Both the position numbers and the translations under genes were made by a program. From positions 248,001 to 312,000 of the forward strand of contig JARLGU010000015.1 of NCBI GenBank assembly GCA_031292625.1: a stretch of DNA of 64,000 bases, read 5' to 3'. The stretch is from Capsulimonadaceae bacterium. Its GTDB lineage: Bacteria; Armatimonadota; Armatimonadia; Armatimonadales; Capsulimonadaceae. Numbering within the stretch: the stretch's first letter is position 1; every line of letters starts with the position of its first letter. The notes below the pieces were generated by a model. That model ran no database searches and was not told the origin of the DNA. It worked only from the letters and a program-made list of their open reading frames with translations. Positions 25,596 through 34,462 of this stretch are shown here, in pieces.

Positions 25596-27821
25596 TCATT
25601 TCGCGGAAGACGACTCCGCAATGACCGCGTCGAATCTCGCAAGGGTTTCGGTTCGTTGGGCAGATGCGGCGGCCGTTGGCAAATGCTGGGCTGCGAGGCA
25701 TGCGATAAGCGCTTGGGCTGCGTGGTCGTATTGGTCGCGCATGTGACGGTCGATCTCGGGGTCGGCATGGTTGCCGGTCTGCGGCATCCGCATCAGGTTG
25801 TTCGTACCGTCCTCTGCTGCATATTCGCTCAGGATCGCCGCCGCCTGACGATAGTAATCGGCAGCTTGGGCCGGTTGGCGGCTCGTAAGCGCGTCATCTC
25901 CCAGGAAGAGATTGGCGTCCACGTAGTCGACATCGACAATCTCCGTGACAGCCCGTATTTGGCCGACCGGGCTGTGTTCGAGCGCGACGATCTTTTTGGA
26001 CGCCTGGCGGGCGCCTTCGATATTTCCGAGGGCGATATCGCTCTGGACGACGATATTCCAGAGCTTGGTAAACGCCGGTTCGATCGCAAGCCCTTTTAAG
26101 GCTGCGGCGAGGGCATCCTGTGGACGCTTGTTGTTGAGGCAGTACGTTGCGACGCGTCGATAGGCAACGCCGCTGGGGGCTAGCGCCGCCGCCCGGCGAA
26201 GGTCGAACTCCGTGGCCGCGGGATCCGCGTTGGGGTCTACGGTAAGACCTTTTCGAGAATAGTAATCAGCGCGCAATGGGTTCAGCGAAATCGCCGTTTG
26301 ATAGGCGGACATCGCGGCGGTTGGGGCACTGTAGTCTTTCGAGGCCGCCAACGCATCCGCCGCCATTCCCTGCGCTTCCGCCGCTGCCCAAAGGATCATC
26401 GTGACGCCAAAGGCAGCGCACCACACGACGCCCTTGGCCGCAACGACCGCAGGCAATTCCCATTTGCCGATCCGCACCTGCGGGAACGAGGCGCTTCGCT
26501 GCTTCGCGATCGCTAGAATAAGCGCTCCGAGAAGCCACATGGTCAGACCATCGAACGTAAACGCCCAGTCCGAGTCGATCACGTTCTGTATCAGTCCAGC
26601 CGCAAAACCGCCGCCGAGACCGCATAAGAGCAGCCTATCGTTGCCTCCGGCCGCGAACCCAAGTACGGCCGCTTCCCGCTTGCTGGCCGGTTGTTCAGCC
26701 GGCTCAATCGTCGCTGCGGCCGCGCGAAGTCCCGCGGAAGTAATTAATCCAAATCCTGCGATCAGAAACAGCAGGCCCGGGATCCCAATCTCGTCAGCCG
26801 TTTGCAAGTAGGCATTATGAGCCACCCGGGTGTATCCGACGAGCGCGTAGCGCTGATAGGCGTAAACAAAAGTACCGGGCCCCGTGCCGAAAACTGCATT
26901 GTGCTCGGCCATCTTGACGGCTCCGCGCCAGGTCCACACCCGGAACTGACCGGAGTGCGCCTGATCCGCCGCAACGGAGCTGGTGAGGCGATGCGTGACT
27001 GGCTTTGCAACGGCGAGCCCGGCGAGAAGCAAGATCGCGACGGCAACCGCTGCACGAACCGGCAGATCTTTGGGACGTTCCAGGCCGCGTGCAACTGAGA
27101 CCGCAAACCCCGCAACGAAGATTATGATGCCGAGGCTCAGCGAAATGAGTGCGAAGCGAGATCCCGTAGCCGGAAGCACGAGAACCTGACCGGCCAGGGC
27201 GATTGCATAGACGAGTGCCGCCGCGACCTTAGGGCGACCCGGCGCCGCGAAAAACAGGGCGAGCGTCACCGGGATGGTCATAACAAGAAAGCCCGCGAAG
27301 TAGTCAGGCGTCGACGTGCCGAACTCGCGCCACGAAGACTGGTGAACCTGCACGTGAATGAGGTAGTCGTGGAGGCCTATGTACGACGCCGCCAGAGCTG
27401 CGGCGACGAGCGACAGGACGCAGGCGTAGAGCGCTCGGCGCTGCCTCAGGAGCGGCTGCATTTGCGTAACCAAGACATATCCCATAAGCCAATACGATAG
27501 CGTTCGGATCATGACGTCAAGGTAAGCAAGATGTCCGTGGTTCACAACGATCCATTGCCACAGCAACGATAACGCCGCCCAAGCTACGTAGAGCCCAAAG
27601 CACCAATGGAAGACGGTCATTGGCTCGGGCGTGCGGTCGCGGAGCGACGTGAAGGATACGACAGCGGATACGAGAAGAATTACGCCGGTGACGATCGGGG
27701 TCCAGAGAACCTCATCGGGCAACGCCGCCTTTAGCGGGGCGATAAAGATCGCCAACGACAAAAGAATGATCGGTAGGTTCAAGTATGGCTCGCGCTTAGC
27801 GGCTCGGGGCTCCCGGCGCAT
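25596..27821 (-). CDS. O-antigen ligase/polymerase-like membrane protein with C-terminal TPR-like repeats
   Basis: A 741-residue protein with about 12 membrane helices in the first 470 residues. It contains a Wzy_C-type region with a long loop (FAVFGTGPGTFVYAYQRYALVGY type, with AHNAYLQTADEIGIPGLLF), the signature of O-antigen ligases and polymerases. From about residue 510 the protein is soluble and helical with TPR-like repeats (AMSAYQTAISLNPLRADYYSRKG; DALAAALKGLAIEPAFTKLWN). This fusion is common in environmental bacteria and usually linked to glycan or glycoprotein assembly. The ATG at 27821 is used; a TTG one codon earlier is possible. The gene converges with the symporter gene and only 5 nt separate the stops. 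Confidence 0.82.
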   Translation of the reverse strand: MRREPRAAKREPYLNLPIILLSLAIFIAPLKAALPDEVLWTPIVTGVILLVSAVVSFTSLRDRTPEPMTVFHWCFGLYVAWAALSLLWQWIVVNHGHLAYLDVMIRTLSYWLMGYVLVTQMQPLLRQRRALYACVLSLVAAALAASYIGLHDYLIHVQVHQSSWREFGTSTPDYFAGFLVMTIPVTLALFFAAPGRPKVAAALVYAIALAGQVLVLPATGSRFALISLSLGIIIFVAGFAVSVARGLERPKDLPVRAAVAVAILLLAGLAVAKPVTHRLTSSVAADQAHSGQFRVWTWRGAVKMAEHNAVFGTGPGTFVYAYQRYALVGYTRVAHNAYLQTADEIGIPGLLFLIAGFGLITSAGLRAAAATIEPAEQPASKREAAVLGFAAGGNDRLLLCGLGGGFAAGLIQNVIDSDWAFTFDGLTMWLLGALILAIAKQRSASFPQVRIGKWELPAVVAAKGVVWCAAFGVTMILWAAAEAQGMAADALAASKDYSAPTAAMSAYQTAISLNPLRADYYSRKGLTVDPNADPAATEFDLRRAAALAPSGVAYRRVATYCLNNKRPQDALAAALKGLAIEPAFTKLWNIVVQSDIALGNIEGARQASKKIVALEHSPVGQIRAVTEIVDVDYVDANLFLGDDALTSRQPAQAADYYRQAAAILSEYAAEDGTNNLMRMPQTGNHADPEIDRHMRDQYDHAAQALIACLAAQHLPTAAASAQRTETLARFDAVIAESSSAK

Positions 27822-27892
27822 CAATACGCCACATGGATGCGGCCGCGATCAGAGTATACCCGAGGCAGCGCGGCCGCATGTGCGCCGCGCCG

Positions 27893-28666
27893 CTAGCCGA
27901 GGATCCGAGCGCCGGTCAGCAGCAATACGGTGCCAAGGGTGGGGCGCAGAGCTTGCTCGGGTATGCGCTTGCAGACATAGCCGCCGATCAGGACGCCGGG
28001 AATCGCGCCTGCAAGCAAACTGCCGACAAGGCCGTAGTCGACATCGCCCGCGAATACGTGTCCAAGCGCCGCGACCGCAGACAAGATGCAACCGTGGAAT
28101 ATGTCCGTCCCCACCATTTTCTTTGCGCGCAGTCCAAAGAGCAAGATCAGCGCGACGCCAAATAATGTGCCTGCCCCGATGGACGTTAGACCTACCAGGA
28201 ATCCCGCGGCCGCGCCGACGAGAATCGCCGCGACGAGGGTGTGCTTTTGGCTCAGCGGTTGCCGGCTGTCGAACCATGCCTCCACTTGAGGCGCGGAACG
28301 AGCGATAAGGACCAAAGCAACGAGCACGAGTACGCCGCCAAGAAGATGAGTAATCAAGGTCTCGGCTTGCTTGCCGTTATGCTTGTCGATCGTATGCAAT
28401 ACCCAGACGCCAAGGAGCGAGGCGGGGAGACTGCCAATCGCAAGCTTCCAGACGAGAGACAAATCGACGTGTCCCGCCTGCTTGTGCTGGTATGAACCGG
28501 ATATTTTCGCGATGGCGGCGTATGCCAGGTCCGATCCTACGGCATACTTGGCTTTGTAGTGAAACAGAAAGATCAAGATGGGCGCCATCAACGAGGCGCC
28601 GCCCATGCCCGTAAGGCCAACCAGAAACCCGACTAGTAGACCGGCAATCGCGTTGTGCACATCCAT
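27893..28666 (-). CDS. TauE/SafE family anion exporter
   Basis: A 257-residue membrane protein with two internal repeats, each opening with a glycine-rich helix (GLLVGFLVGLTGMGGASLMAP and GAAAGFLVGLTSIGAGTLFG), the mark of the TauE/SafE (DUF81) family. Members export sulfite, sulfoacetate or similar anions. Substrate cannot be told here. The ATG at 28666 is preferred because AGAGGAG lies upstream; an ATG nine codons earlier is possible. The spacer upstream (28667-28844) has an AAGCC-GCT-GGCTT hairpin and AT-rich sequence, probably promoter. Confidence 0.88.
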   Translation of the reverse strand: MDVHNAIAGLLVGFLVGLTGMGGASLMAPILIFLFHYKAKYAVGSDLAYAAIAKISGSYQHKQAGHVDLSLVWKLAIGSLPASLLGVWVLHTIDKHNGKQAETLITHLLGGVLVLVALVLIARSAPQVEAWFDSRQPLSQKHTLVAAILVGAAAGFLVGLTSIGAGTLFGVALILLFGLRAKKMVGTDIFHGCILSAVAALGHVFAGDVDYGLVGSLLAGAIPGVLIGGYVCKRIPEQALRPTLGTVLLLTGARILG

Positions 28667-28844
28667 ACCCGAGGACTCCTCTGACGACGGCATTCGCAGA
28701 TTGTCTACTTTACCTATTTAGTTATAGATAATTCAAGCCGCTGGCTTAAAATAATTAATCGCTTTGGAGAACGAATCTACGATGCAGCGCTGACTCGAAT
28801 GCCGGTCGCTCATACGCGGTCAACGACCGGCAGGGGACGAGGAG

Positions 28845-29495
28845 CTAGCCGACGACCGAGATGGAGAGGCCATCGACGTGGCTTTTCATGACCGGAACGA
28901 TCGCCGACGTAAGCGATTGCTCCTGGGCGATTGCCTGGTTAAATTGGCCGATGCCGCTCGACGCATCGCCGTCCAATACGCCGCCGGAAAGCGTGTTGTC
29001 TCCGAGGATGATACCGCCTTTGCGGATGAGCTGCAGGGCTTGCTTCAGGTAGCCGACATAGCCGCCTTTATCCGCGTCGATAAATACGATGTCAAACGGC
29101 TCGGCTTTCTCGGCAATGAGCCGCTCCAGGGAACGAGAGGCCGGACCGACCAGGACCGTTACCCTCTCGTCGAGACCGGCGCGCTTAAAGTTGGCGCGGG
29201 CGACCTCCGCGTGCTTGGCTTCGAGCTCAAGGGTAATCAACTTGCCGTCCGGCGGAAGCGCCGATGCGAGCCACGCGCCGCTATAACCGCCAAGACTGCC
29301 GATTTCGAGAATGCGCCGCGCGCCGACGATCTTCGCGAGAACGTGCATGAGGTGTCCCTGGCTTGCGGAGATGCTGATCGATGGCAGACCGGCTTGTTGT
29401 GCGGCTGTGTGAATGTCATCGAAAAGCGGATGATCGTAGCGCGGACCGAAAAGGTTAGTGATGTAAGTGTCGATCTGTTGCGAAAGCTCAGACAT
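28845..29495 (-). CDS. Class I SAM-dependent O-methyltransferase
   Basis: A 216-residue methyltransferase of the caffeoyl-CoA/catechol type (Methyltransf_3). Motif I is ARRILEIGSLGGYSGAWLA, followed by LITLELEAKHAEVARANF. The metal-binding and catalytic block is FDIVFIDADKGGYVGYL, with GGIILGDNTLSGG afterwards. Full length for the family. The acceptor is unknown. It lies 59 nt downstream of the acyltransferase gene on the same strand and may share its message. Confidence 0.9.
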   Translation of the reverse strand: MSELSQQIDTYITNLFGPRYDHPLFDDIHTAAQQAGLPSISISASQGHLMHVLAKIVGARRILEIGSLGGYSGAWLASALPPDGKLITLELEAKHAEVARANFKRAGLDERVTVLVGPASRSLERLIAEKAEPFDIVFIDADKGGYVGYLKQALQLIRKGGIILGDNTLSGGVLDGDASSGIGQFNQAIAQEQSLTSAIVPVMKSHVDGLSISVVG

Positions 29496-29554
29496 GAAAG
29501 AATCCCATTTCTGCTGAATAGTGGGCCGATCTGTCCGTTGCCGCTACGCCGGGC

Positions 29555-30706
29555 TTAGCTCTGGCGAACCTTGGACGCGGACATAAACGGCTTCTCGAAG
29601 ACGAGATGGAACAAATATGCTATTGCGACTATACCCGGTATGCACACGATCAGAAGGCCAAAATTTGTTACCGGGGATGGTGACGCAAAGCGGTGAACAG
29701 TCAGATTGATCGCGTGCAAGAGCGGGGCATGTACGAGGTACAGGCTGTAGGAGAAGGCTCCCATGGAAACCAACGGCTTCCAGGTGAGAAAGCGAGTCAG
29801 GGCAAACCGCTTGACGTCGAGGTCTTGAGCGGTTGCAGCCATAAGAAGCGCGGCAGCCCCTCCGGCTAGGGTATCGAAGTAGGCTTCGTTGACATCGAAG
29901 AATTTCTTTCCGGCCACTACAATGCCGATCGCGAGCACGATCCCAAGGGCGTACGCGGCTGTACGATAAGCCTGGCTAACTCGTCCGAGTACGGTTTCTC
30001 TCGCCGCCACGGCCCCAAAGGCGAATAGGCCGAAGTACCAAGGCGTCGCCGAGTTGAACTGGGGCAGAAGAATATGCACGGCAAGTCCGCAGACTACGGC
30101 AAGGGTCAATGCAACTCTGTTGCCGAGCTTGACGATCCAGTAGGCGATCAGCGGAAGCGTGAAGTAGAGTTGAAACTCGACGGCGATGCTCCAGAGGCAA
30201 TAATTGATGCCGCCTCCGGAACCGCGTAGCGGCATATCGTTCACCAGAAGAAAATGGGTTACGACGGTGTGCCAAGTCAATGGAAGAGAATTATCCCAGA
30301 CGGTTCCCGTGTACGTATGTGCGGCGGCGAGAATGAAGAGAATCGCGACCCCAAGCGCGGCATAGTAGGGCGGCAGTATCCTGCGTGCACGGCGCAGAAT
30401 GTATGGGACGAACGAGCCGAACTCGTCATTGCGACGCGCGACGGAAAGCATGAGACAGAATCCGGACACGACGATGAAGACGTCGACGGCGAGATGGCCG
30501 TAGCTCAGGCCAATGTGATTGATCCACTTCTCGGCGTAATATCCATCGGTCGGCTCGAAATACGCATGGGCTAGCACGACAAAGAGGGCCGCCATGGCCC
30601 GGATGCCGTCGACAAATGCCAGGTGCATCTTGGACGAACGCCATGGAAAGACGCGCGAATCCTCGGCGATAAGGAAGCTGCTTTCGGGAGCTAAAGTGTT
30701 TGACAT
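29555..30706 (-). CDS. Acyltransferase 3 family membrane protein
   Basis: A 383-residue protein with about ten membrane helices. The N-terminus has LAFVDGIRAMAALFVVLAHAY, with the family's conserved His in the first helix. A second conserved motif, INYCLWSIAVEFQLYFTLPLI, is in the middle. The family O-acylates sugars of exopolysaccharides, lipopolysaccharide or macrolides. Given the sugar esterases at 50-55 kb, sugar acetylation is possible but unproven. Confidence 0.9.
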   Translation of the reverse strand: MSNTLAPESSFLIAEDSRVFPWRSSKMHLAFVDGIRAMAALFVVLAHAYFEPTDGYYAEKWINHIGLSYGHLAVDVFIVVSGFCLMLSVARRNDEFGSFVPYILRRARRILPPYYAALGVAILFILAAAHTYTGTVWDNSLPLTWHTVVTHFLLVNDMPLRGSGGGINYCLWSIAVEFQLYFTLPLIAYWIVKLGNRVALTLAVVCGLAVHILLPQFNSATPWYFGLFAFGAVAARETVLGRVSQAYRTAAYALGIVLAIGIVVAGKKFFDVNEAYFDTLAGGAAALLMAATAQDLDVKRFALTRFLTWKPLVSMGAFSYSLYLVHAPLLHAINLTVHRFASPSPVTNFGLLIVCIPGIVAIAYLFHLVFEKPFMSASKVRQS

Positions 30707-30883
30707 GAAGGACCGATCGTAGCCTTGCGAATTTGCAGCCGAAGCAGCCCATAGCGATCGGCATGAGGTTTTTTGAGTTGCACGACGCCTGCCGGACTGA
30801 AGGATGATGACTATCAGTTTGGCGTAACAGCCGCCAGATCGCTATCCGCCAAGCGGCCGACTGACGGCGCGCTCATCGTCCGT

Positions 30884-32587
30884 TCATCCTGGCAGCATCA
30901 AGTGCTCAATGTAGCGGTCTTCAAAATCGGGGTCAAGGTTCAGCTCTATGATTTCGGTTTGCCCGCGAAGCGCGCTCATTTCGTCGATGATCCCAACGTC
31001 CAGCAATGCCAGGTAGGAACCAGCAAGCGACGTATTGCCGACCACCTGGATCTGGCGGGGGGCAAATTCTGGAAGCAGGCCGCTGTCGATTGCGCTTTGC
31101 AGATCGATGTGCATGCCAAAGCCACCTGCGAGATAGACGGTCTGAATCTCCTGAGGAGTAACGCCGACGCGCGAGAGAAGCGTTAGAATTCCGGCCGCGA
31201 CGGCGGCTTTTGCCTGAAGCAGCGATGCAATGTCCGTCTCCGAGATTGAAATCGGATTTCCGTCCTGACTGCTCGCCACACGAAAGGCTTTGCCGTATTC
31301 GGTCGCGATCAGGCAGTCGTCATATCTCGCCGCCTCCGCCGTGAAGCGGCCGCGGCTGTTAAGCAATCCGCTTCGTACTCCATAAGCAAGGAAATCCACG
31401 TATGCCGAGCCGCAGATTCCAGTGGCGGCGCCGCTTCCGATTTGTTCGATCTGTACGGTGTGCGCTTCGGCGTTAAGCTTAATGTGACTGATCGCGCCAT
31501 TCGTTGCCCGGATGCCATGGCTTAGCCCGGAGCCTTCAAACGCAGGCCCAGCCGCCGTGGCGCAGGCAAGAAGCCTTCCGCCGCGCCTAAGAATAATTTC
31601 GCCATTGGTGCCGACGTCGATAAGCAGGCTCGGGCCATCGTCGTAGAACAGGCCGCTTGCGAGGATCCCGGAACTCAGGTCGGCGCCTATATACGCGGCG
31701 AGGCCCGGCATCAGGTGCACCGGCGTTTGGGTTGTGTCCAGTCCAATCTGAGACGCGGTAAGCAGCGTGTAGTCAAGAAAGTTCGGGGTAAACGGAACGC
31801 TGCCCATCGGACCGGGATCGACTCCGGCGAGGAGGTGCAGCATGGTCGTGTTGGCTGACACAGTGTAGCACCGAATGTCTTCCCGCGACGCGCCTTCCTT
31901 GCGCAGCATCTCGGCGATGAGCGGCGCGATCGTATTACGCACGACAGCTTCCTGAAGTTGACCGAGAGCTCTCGGATCGGTGAGGCACAGATTGATGCGG
32001 GTGAGGACATCGTCGCCAAGCTGGATCTGGTTGTTGAAGGAGCCTTCCTGCTGCAGCACCGCCCCCGTCGCCAGTTCGACAAGCTGTGCCACAACTGTCG
32101 TGGTGCCGATGTCTATTGCCACGCCGAGCGCGCGTTCAGTGAGATGCGGGTTATATCCGACCGTCTGCCATCCATCCGGCGAGTAAGATTCAATCCATCC
32201 GGGAGCGCCAGAATTTAGGGCTCGCCAGATTGGATTGTCGGCCCGGGCGATGTTAATGCGGTACGAGGCAACGACTTGCGGGGCGTGGGACATCAGCGAT
32301 CGCATCGATACGCGAATGCGCGCATAGCCGCTTGGAGCGAGACGAGTTCGGCACCCGCGCACGGTGACCGGAGATCCGTTAACATGCACGGGCGCGAGTG
32401 TGTCGCTCGTAATGAGTTCACCTTCCAGCAGGTCAACCTGGCAGCCGTTACAGAGGCCCTTTTGCCCGCATCGGGCGTTGAGCGCAATTTCTTCGTGCCG
32501 TAGAATCTCTGAGAGGGGCCGCTCCGCGAGCGCGTGGCGAACGTTAATAGTAACCTCTCTGTTAGGGCATTCAACTACGAGCTTCAT
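30884..32587 (-). CDS. RACo-like reductive activator of corrinoid protein (2Fe-2S plus ASKHA domain)
   Basis: A 567-residue protein. Residues 1-90 are a plant-type [2Fe-2S] ferredoxin domain with Cys40, Cys46, Cys49 and a fourth Cys near 80 (RCGQKGLCNGC ... VRGC). A linker region follows, then from about 150 an actin-like ATPase domain (ALGVAIDIGTTTVVAQLVEL; SLLIDVGTNGEIILR; YLAGGFGMHIDL). This is the layout of RACo/RamA-group proteins, which use ATP to return oxidised cob(II)alamin in methyltransferases to the active Co(I) state. Its start overlaps the stop of the DUF1638 gene (ATGA). The corrinoid protein and UroD-type proteins stand divergently, which fits the function. Confidence 0.87.
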   Translation of the reverse strand: MKLVVECPNREVTINVRHALAERPLSEILRHEEIALNARCGQKGLCNGCQVDLLEGELITSDTLAPVHVNGSPVTVRGCRTRLAPSGYARIRVSMRSLMSHAPQVVASYRINIARADNPIWRALNSGAPGWIESYSPDGWQTVGYNPHLTERALGVAIDIGTTTVVAQLVELATGAVLQQEGSFNNQIQLGDDVLTRINLCLTDPRALGQLQEAVVRNTIAPLIAEMLRKEGASREDIRCYTVSANTTMLHLLAGVDPGPMGSVPFTPNFLDYTLLTASQIGLDTTQTPVHLMPGLAAYIGADLSSGILASGLFYDDGPSLLIDVGTNGEIILRRGGRLLACATAAGPAFEGSGLSHGIRATNGAISHIKLNAEAHTVQIEQIGSGAATGICGSAYVDFLAYGVRSGLLNSRGRFTAEAARYDDCLIATEYGKAFRVASSQDGNPISISETDIASLLQAKAAVAAGILTLLSRVGVTPQEIQTVYLAGGFGMHIDLQSAIDSGLLPEFAPRQIQVVGNTSLAGSYLALLDVGIIDEMSALRGQTEIIELNLDPDFEDRYIEHLMLPG

Positions 32588-33333
32588 GAGACGCTGTCCT
32601 TAGGCGCTGCGATCGTGATCACCCGGTCGTCCGCTGTCATCGCAAGCGTTTGCCCTGGTTGGAGGACGAGAAATTTCTCATCCTCCCAGTTTCCGGAGAG
32701 GAGGTCGATCAACAGTTGGGGATTGCCGCGCTGGTGATCGAAGGACCACTTCAGCCACTCGGCGCACCCTTTTGTATAGTCAATATCTTCTTGCGTCACG
32801 CCGACGCCAAGATCGACGTAGGCGGCAAGGTTGTACGCCTGAAACCAGTGCTGTTCGGATTCCATCAAGAACTCAGCATCGTCCTCGCCGTACTTCTCGA
32901 CATATTGGGCGTACAATGTGTCGTAGCGCTTTTTGCCGGGCGGGATGTGGTGACGGTTCCAGCCGGGGCTGTACCAGTACGTGCCAGGGTGTTCGCGAAC
33001 ATAATTGGCGTAGACGCGCTTATCGCCGAGCAGCAGAGTTATGCAGTCGTGGGCTCGCGGGACGACAAGCAGCGCGGCTTTGGTCGTCACCGCCTCTGTT
33101 CCGCGACTGCACAGCCCGTATCCAAGGACGATCGCCGTTGGTTTGACTTCGGACTCTACGCGGTCAATTGTTGCCTGCAGGGTAGAACGAAGCCGGTCGG
33201 GCTCATTGTGCAAGCCCTGCTCAAGCTTTTCGGCGTGGATGACCTGCGGGAGATCTTTACTGTAGTGTTCGATTTCATCTTCGAGCACCGCGCAAAACAA
33301 GACGGCTATTCGAGCGGTTCTTTCGTTTGACAT
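32584..33333 (-). CDS. DUF1638 domain protein
   Basis: A 249-residue cytoplasmic protein of the DUF1638 family: ARIAVLFCAVLEDEIEHY, AIVLGYGLCSRGTEAV and VPRAHDCITLLLGDK are recognisable blocks, with Cys residues that could bind metal. Biochemical function is not established; members are often found beside corrinoid methyltransferase genes. I chose the ATG at 33333, because AAGGA lies about 8 nt upstream and an earlier ATG at 33360 would be too close to the promoter. It overlaps the RACo-like gene by 4 nt, so both are made from one message. Confidence 0.8.
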   Translation of the reverse strand: MSNERTARIAVLFCAVLEDEIEHYSKDLPQVIHAEKLEQGLHNEPDRLRSTLQATIDRVESEVKPTAIVLGYGLCSRGTEAVTTKAALLVVPRAHDCITLLLGDKRVYANYVREHPGTYWYSPGWNRHHIPPGKKRYDTLYAQYVEKYGEDDAEFLMESEQHWFQAYNLAAYVDLGVGVTQEDIDYTKGCAEWLKWSFDHQRGNPQLLIDLLSGNWEDEKFLVLQPGQTLAMTADDRVITIAAPKDSVS

Positions 33334-33375
33334 TGCCCCGATCCTTACATGGCCTGCCAATTATCGGACAACTCT

Positions 33376-33405
33376 ATTATAGAGGTATCTCGGTACATTC
33401 GGCAA
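33376..33405 (-). promoter_or_regulatory. Promoter of the DUF1638-RACo unit
   Basis: On the minus strand: TTGCCG (33405-33400), 18-nt spacer, TATAAT (33381-33376). The -10 is perfect, the -35 moderate. Confidence 0.55.
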
Positions 33406-33742
33406 TTGACGCAATTAGCATTTTGAGGCGATGAAAGATCAAATCCTCGTATGCCGCCGAGCGAAACGCGTCGTTTCTTGAGTTGCGCCGCCAAGGTGTC
33501 TAACCTTAATTTAGCGTGCAAAATGCAAATTTTCCCGCTTACATGTGGCACACTGTACCATGCGCGGCTCGCCGCGCCCCATCGCAATCGGTATAAATCG
33601 GCCGTAGTGTGGATGGTGCGAAGAATCGTGCGTCGTAGAATGTGAACAAGCAAAACGGGCAAGGACGCCTGGCCATATTGAGGTGGCGCGATTTGCTCTT
33701 TGATGGACCAACCAACGATCGACTAAGCGACGGGAGGACGAT
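33406..33742. other. Divergent spacer in the corrinoid island
   Basis: No gene seen. It must hold the promoter for the corrinoid-protein genes, but I find no clear -35/-10 pair. A TGCAAAATGCAAATTTT stretch near 33520 has the short direct repeat TGCAAA. I looked for a cobalamin riboswitch and did not recognise one. The start of the corrinoid gene is preceded by GGGAGG at 33732. Confidence 0.4.
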
Positions 33743-34369
33743 ATGAGCGATCTTTCGATACTGACCGAGGCGATCAAGAACGGAAACCGCGCGGATGCGG
33801 TTCGGTTAACCAGTGAGGCGCTAAGCGGCGGCGATGACTTACACGCGATCCTGGCCGCGCTGGTGGATGGCATGGACGATGTCGGCCGCCGGTTCAAATC
33901 CAACGAGATTTTTGTACCCGAAGTTCTTATCGCGGCGCGGGCAATGAAAGAGAGCATGGCGCAGCTTGAGCCCAAACTGCTCGCTGCCGGAATTCGCCCG
34001 GAGTTCACGGCGGTAATCGGCACGGTTCAAGGCGACCTGCACGACATCGGCAAGAATCTGGTAGGCATGATGTGGAAGGGCGCGAACTTTAATGTCGTCG
34101 ATTTGGGTACGAACGTATCGCCAGAAAGAATCATCGATGCGGTCCGCGAGCACAAGGCAAACCTCGTTGGCTTGTCGGCCCTGCTTACGACGACGATGCC
34201 CGCGATGAAGGGGGCGGTTCAAGCGATCCGTGCGTCCGGGGTGAACGTTAAGGTTCTTGTCGGCGGAGCGCCAATCACGGGAGACTTTGCGCGTGAAATC
34301 GGCGCGGATGGGTTTGCGCCGGATGCCGCAAGCGCCGTCGAAGTCGCCAGACAGCTCGTCGCCGCGTGA
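33743..34369 (+). CDS. Corrinoid (B12-binding) methyltransferase protein
   Basis: A 208-residue corrinoid protein of the MtaC/MtbC/MtmC type. An N-terminal helical cap (residues about 5-88) precedes the Rossmann-like B12 domain. The cobalt-ligating motif is intact: GDLHDIGKN with Asp98, His100 and Gly103 (D-x-H-x-x-G). Further family marks are VVDLGTNVSPE, GLSALLTTTMPAM and VKVLVGGAPIT. The bound corrinoid carries a methyl group between a substrate-specific methyltransferase and a second one. It is followed after 93 nt by three UroD-superfamily genes and is divergent from the activator genes. Confidence 0.92.
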   Translation: MSDLSILTEAIKNGNRADAVRLTSEALSGGDDLHAILAALVDGMDDVGRRFKSNEIFVPEVLIAARAMKESMAQLEPKLLAAGIRPEFTAVIGTVQGDLHDIGKNLVGMMWKGANFNVVDLGTNVSPERIIDAVREHKANLVGLSALLTTTMPAMKGAVQAIRASGVNVKVLVGGAPITGDFAREIGADGFAPDAASAVEVARQLVAA

Positions 34370-34462
34370 TTTTGCGGGCGGCGCGGGCGATGACGCCGCG
34401 CCCTTGCAGGGTTCGCTTAAATACGGCGCGCCTGATCGTTGAATGCAGGCGCGGAGGCAACA

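Noticed and set aside
25596-25625. GCGGA...TCCGC hairpin as terminator between symporter and O-antigen-ligase-like gene
   Set aside because: It is within the coding end of the minus-strand gene, is only 5 bp and has no T tract.
33406-33742. Cobalamin riboswitch before the corrinoid protein gene
   Set aside because: I looked for the conserved B12-box and helices and did not find a convincing match; a covariance-model scan would settle it.
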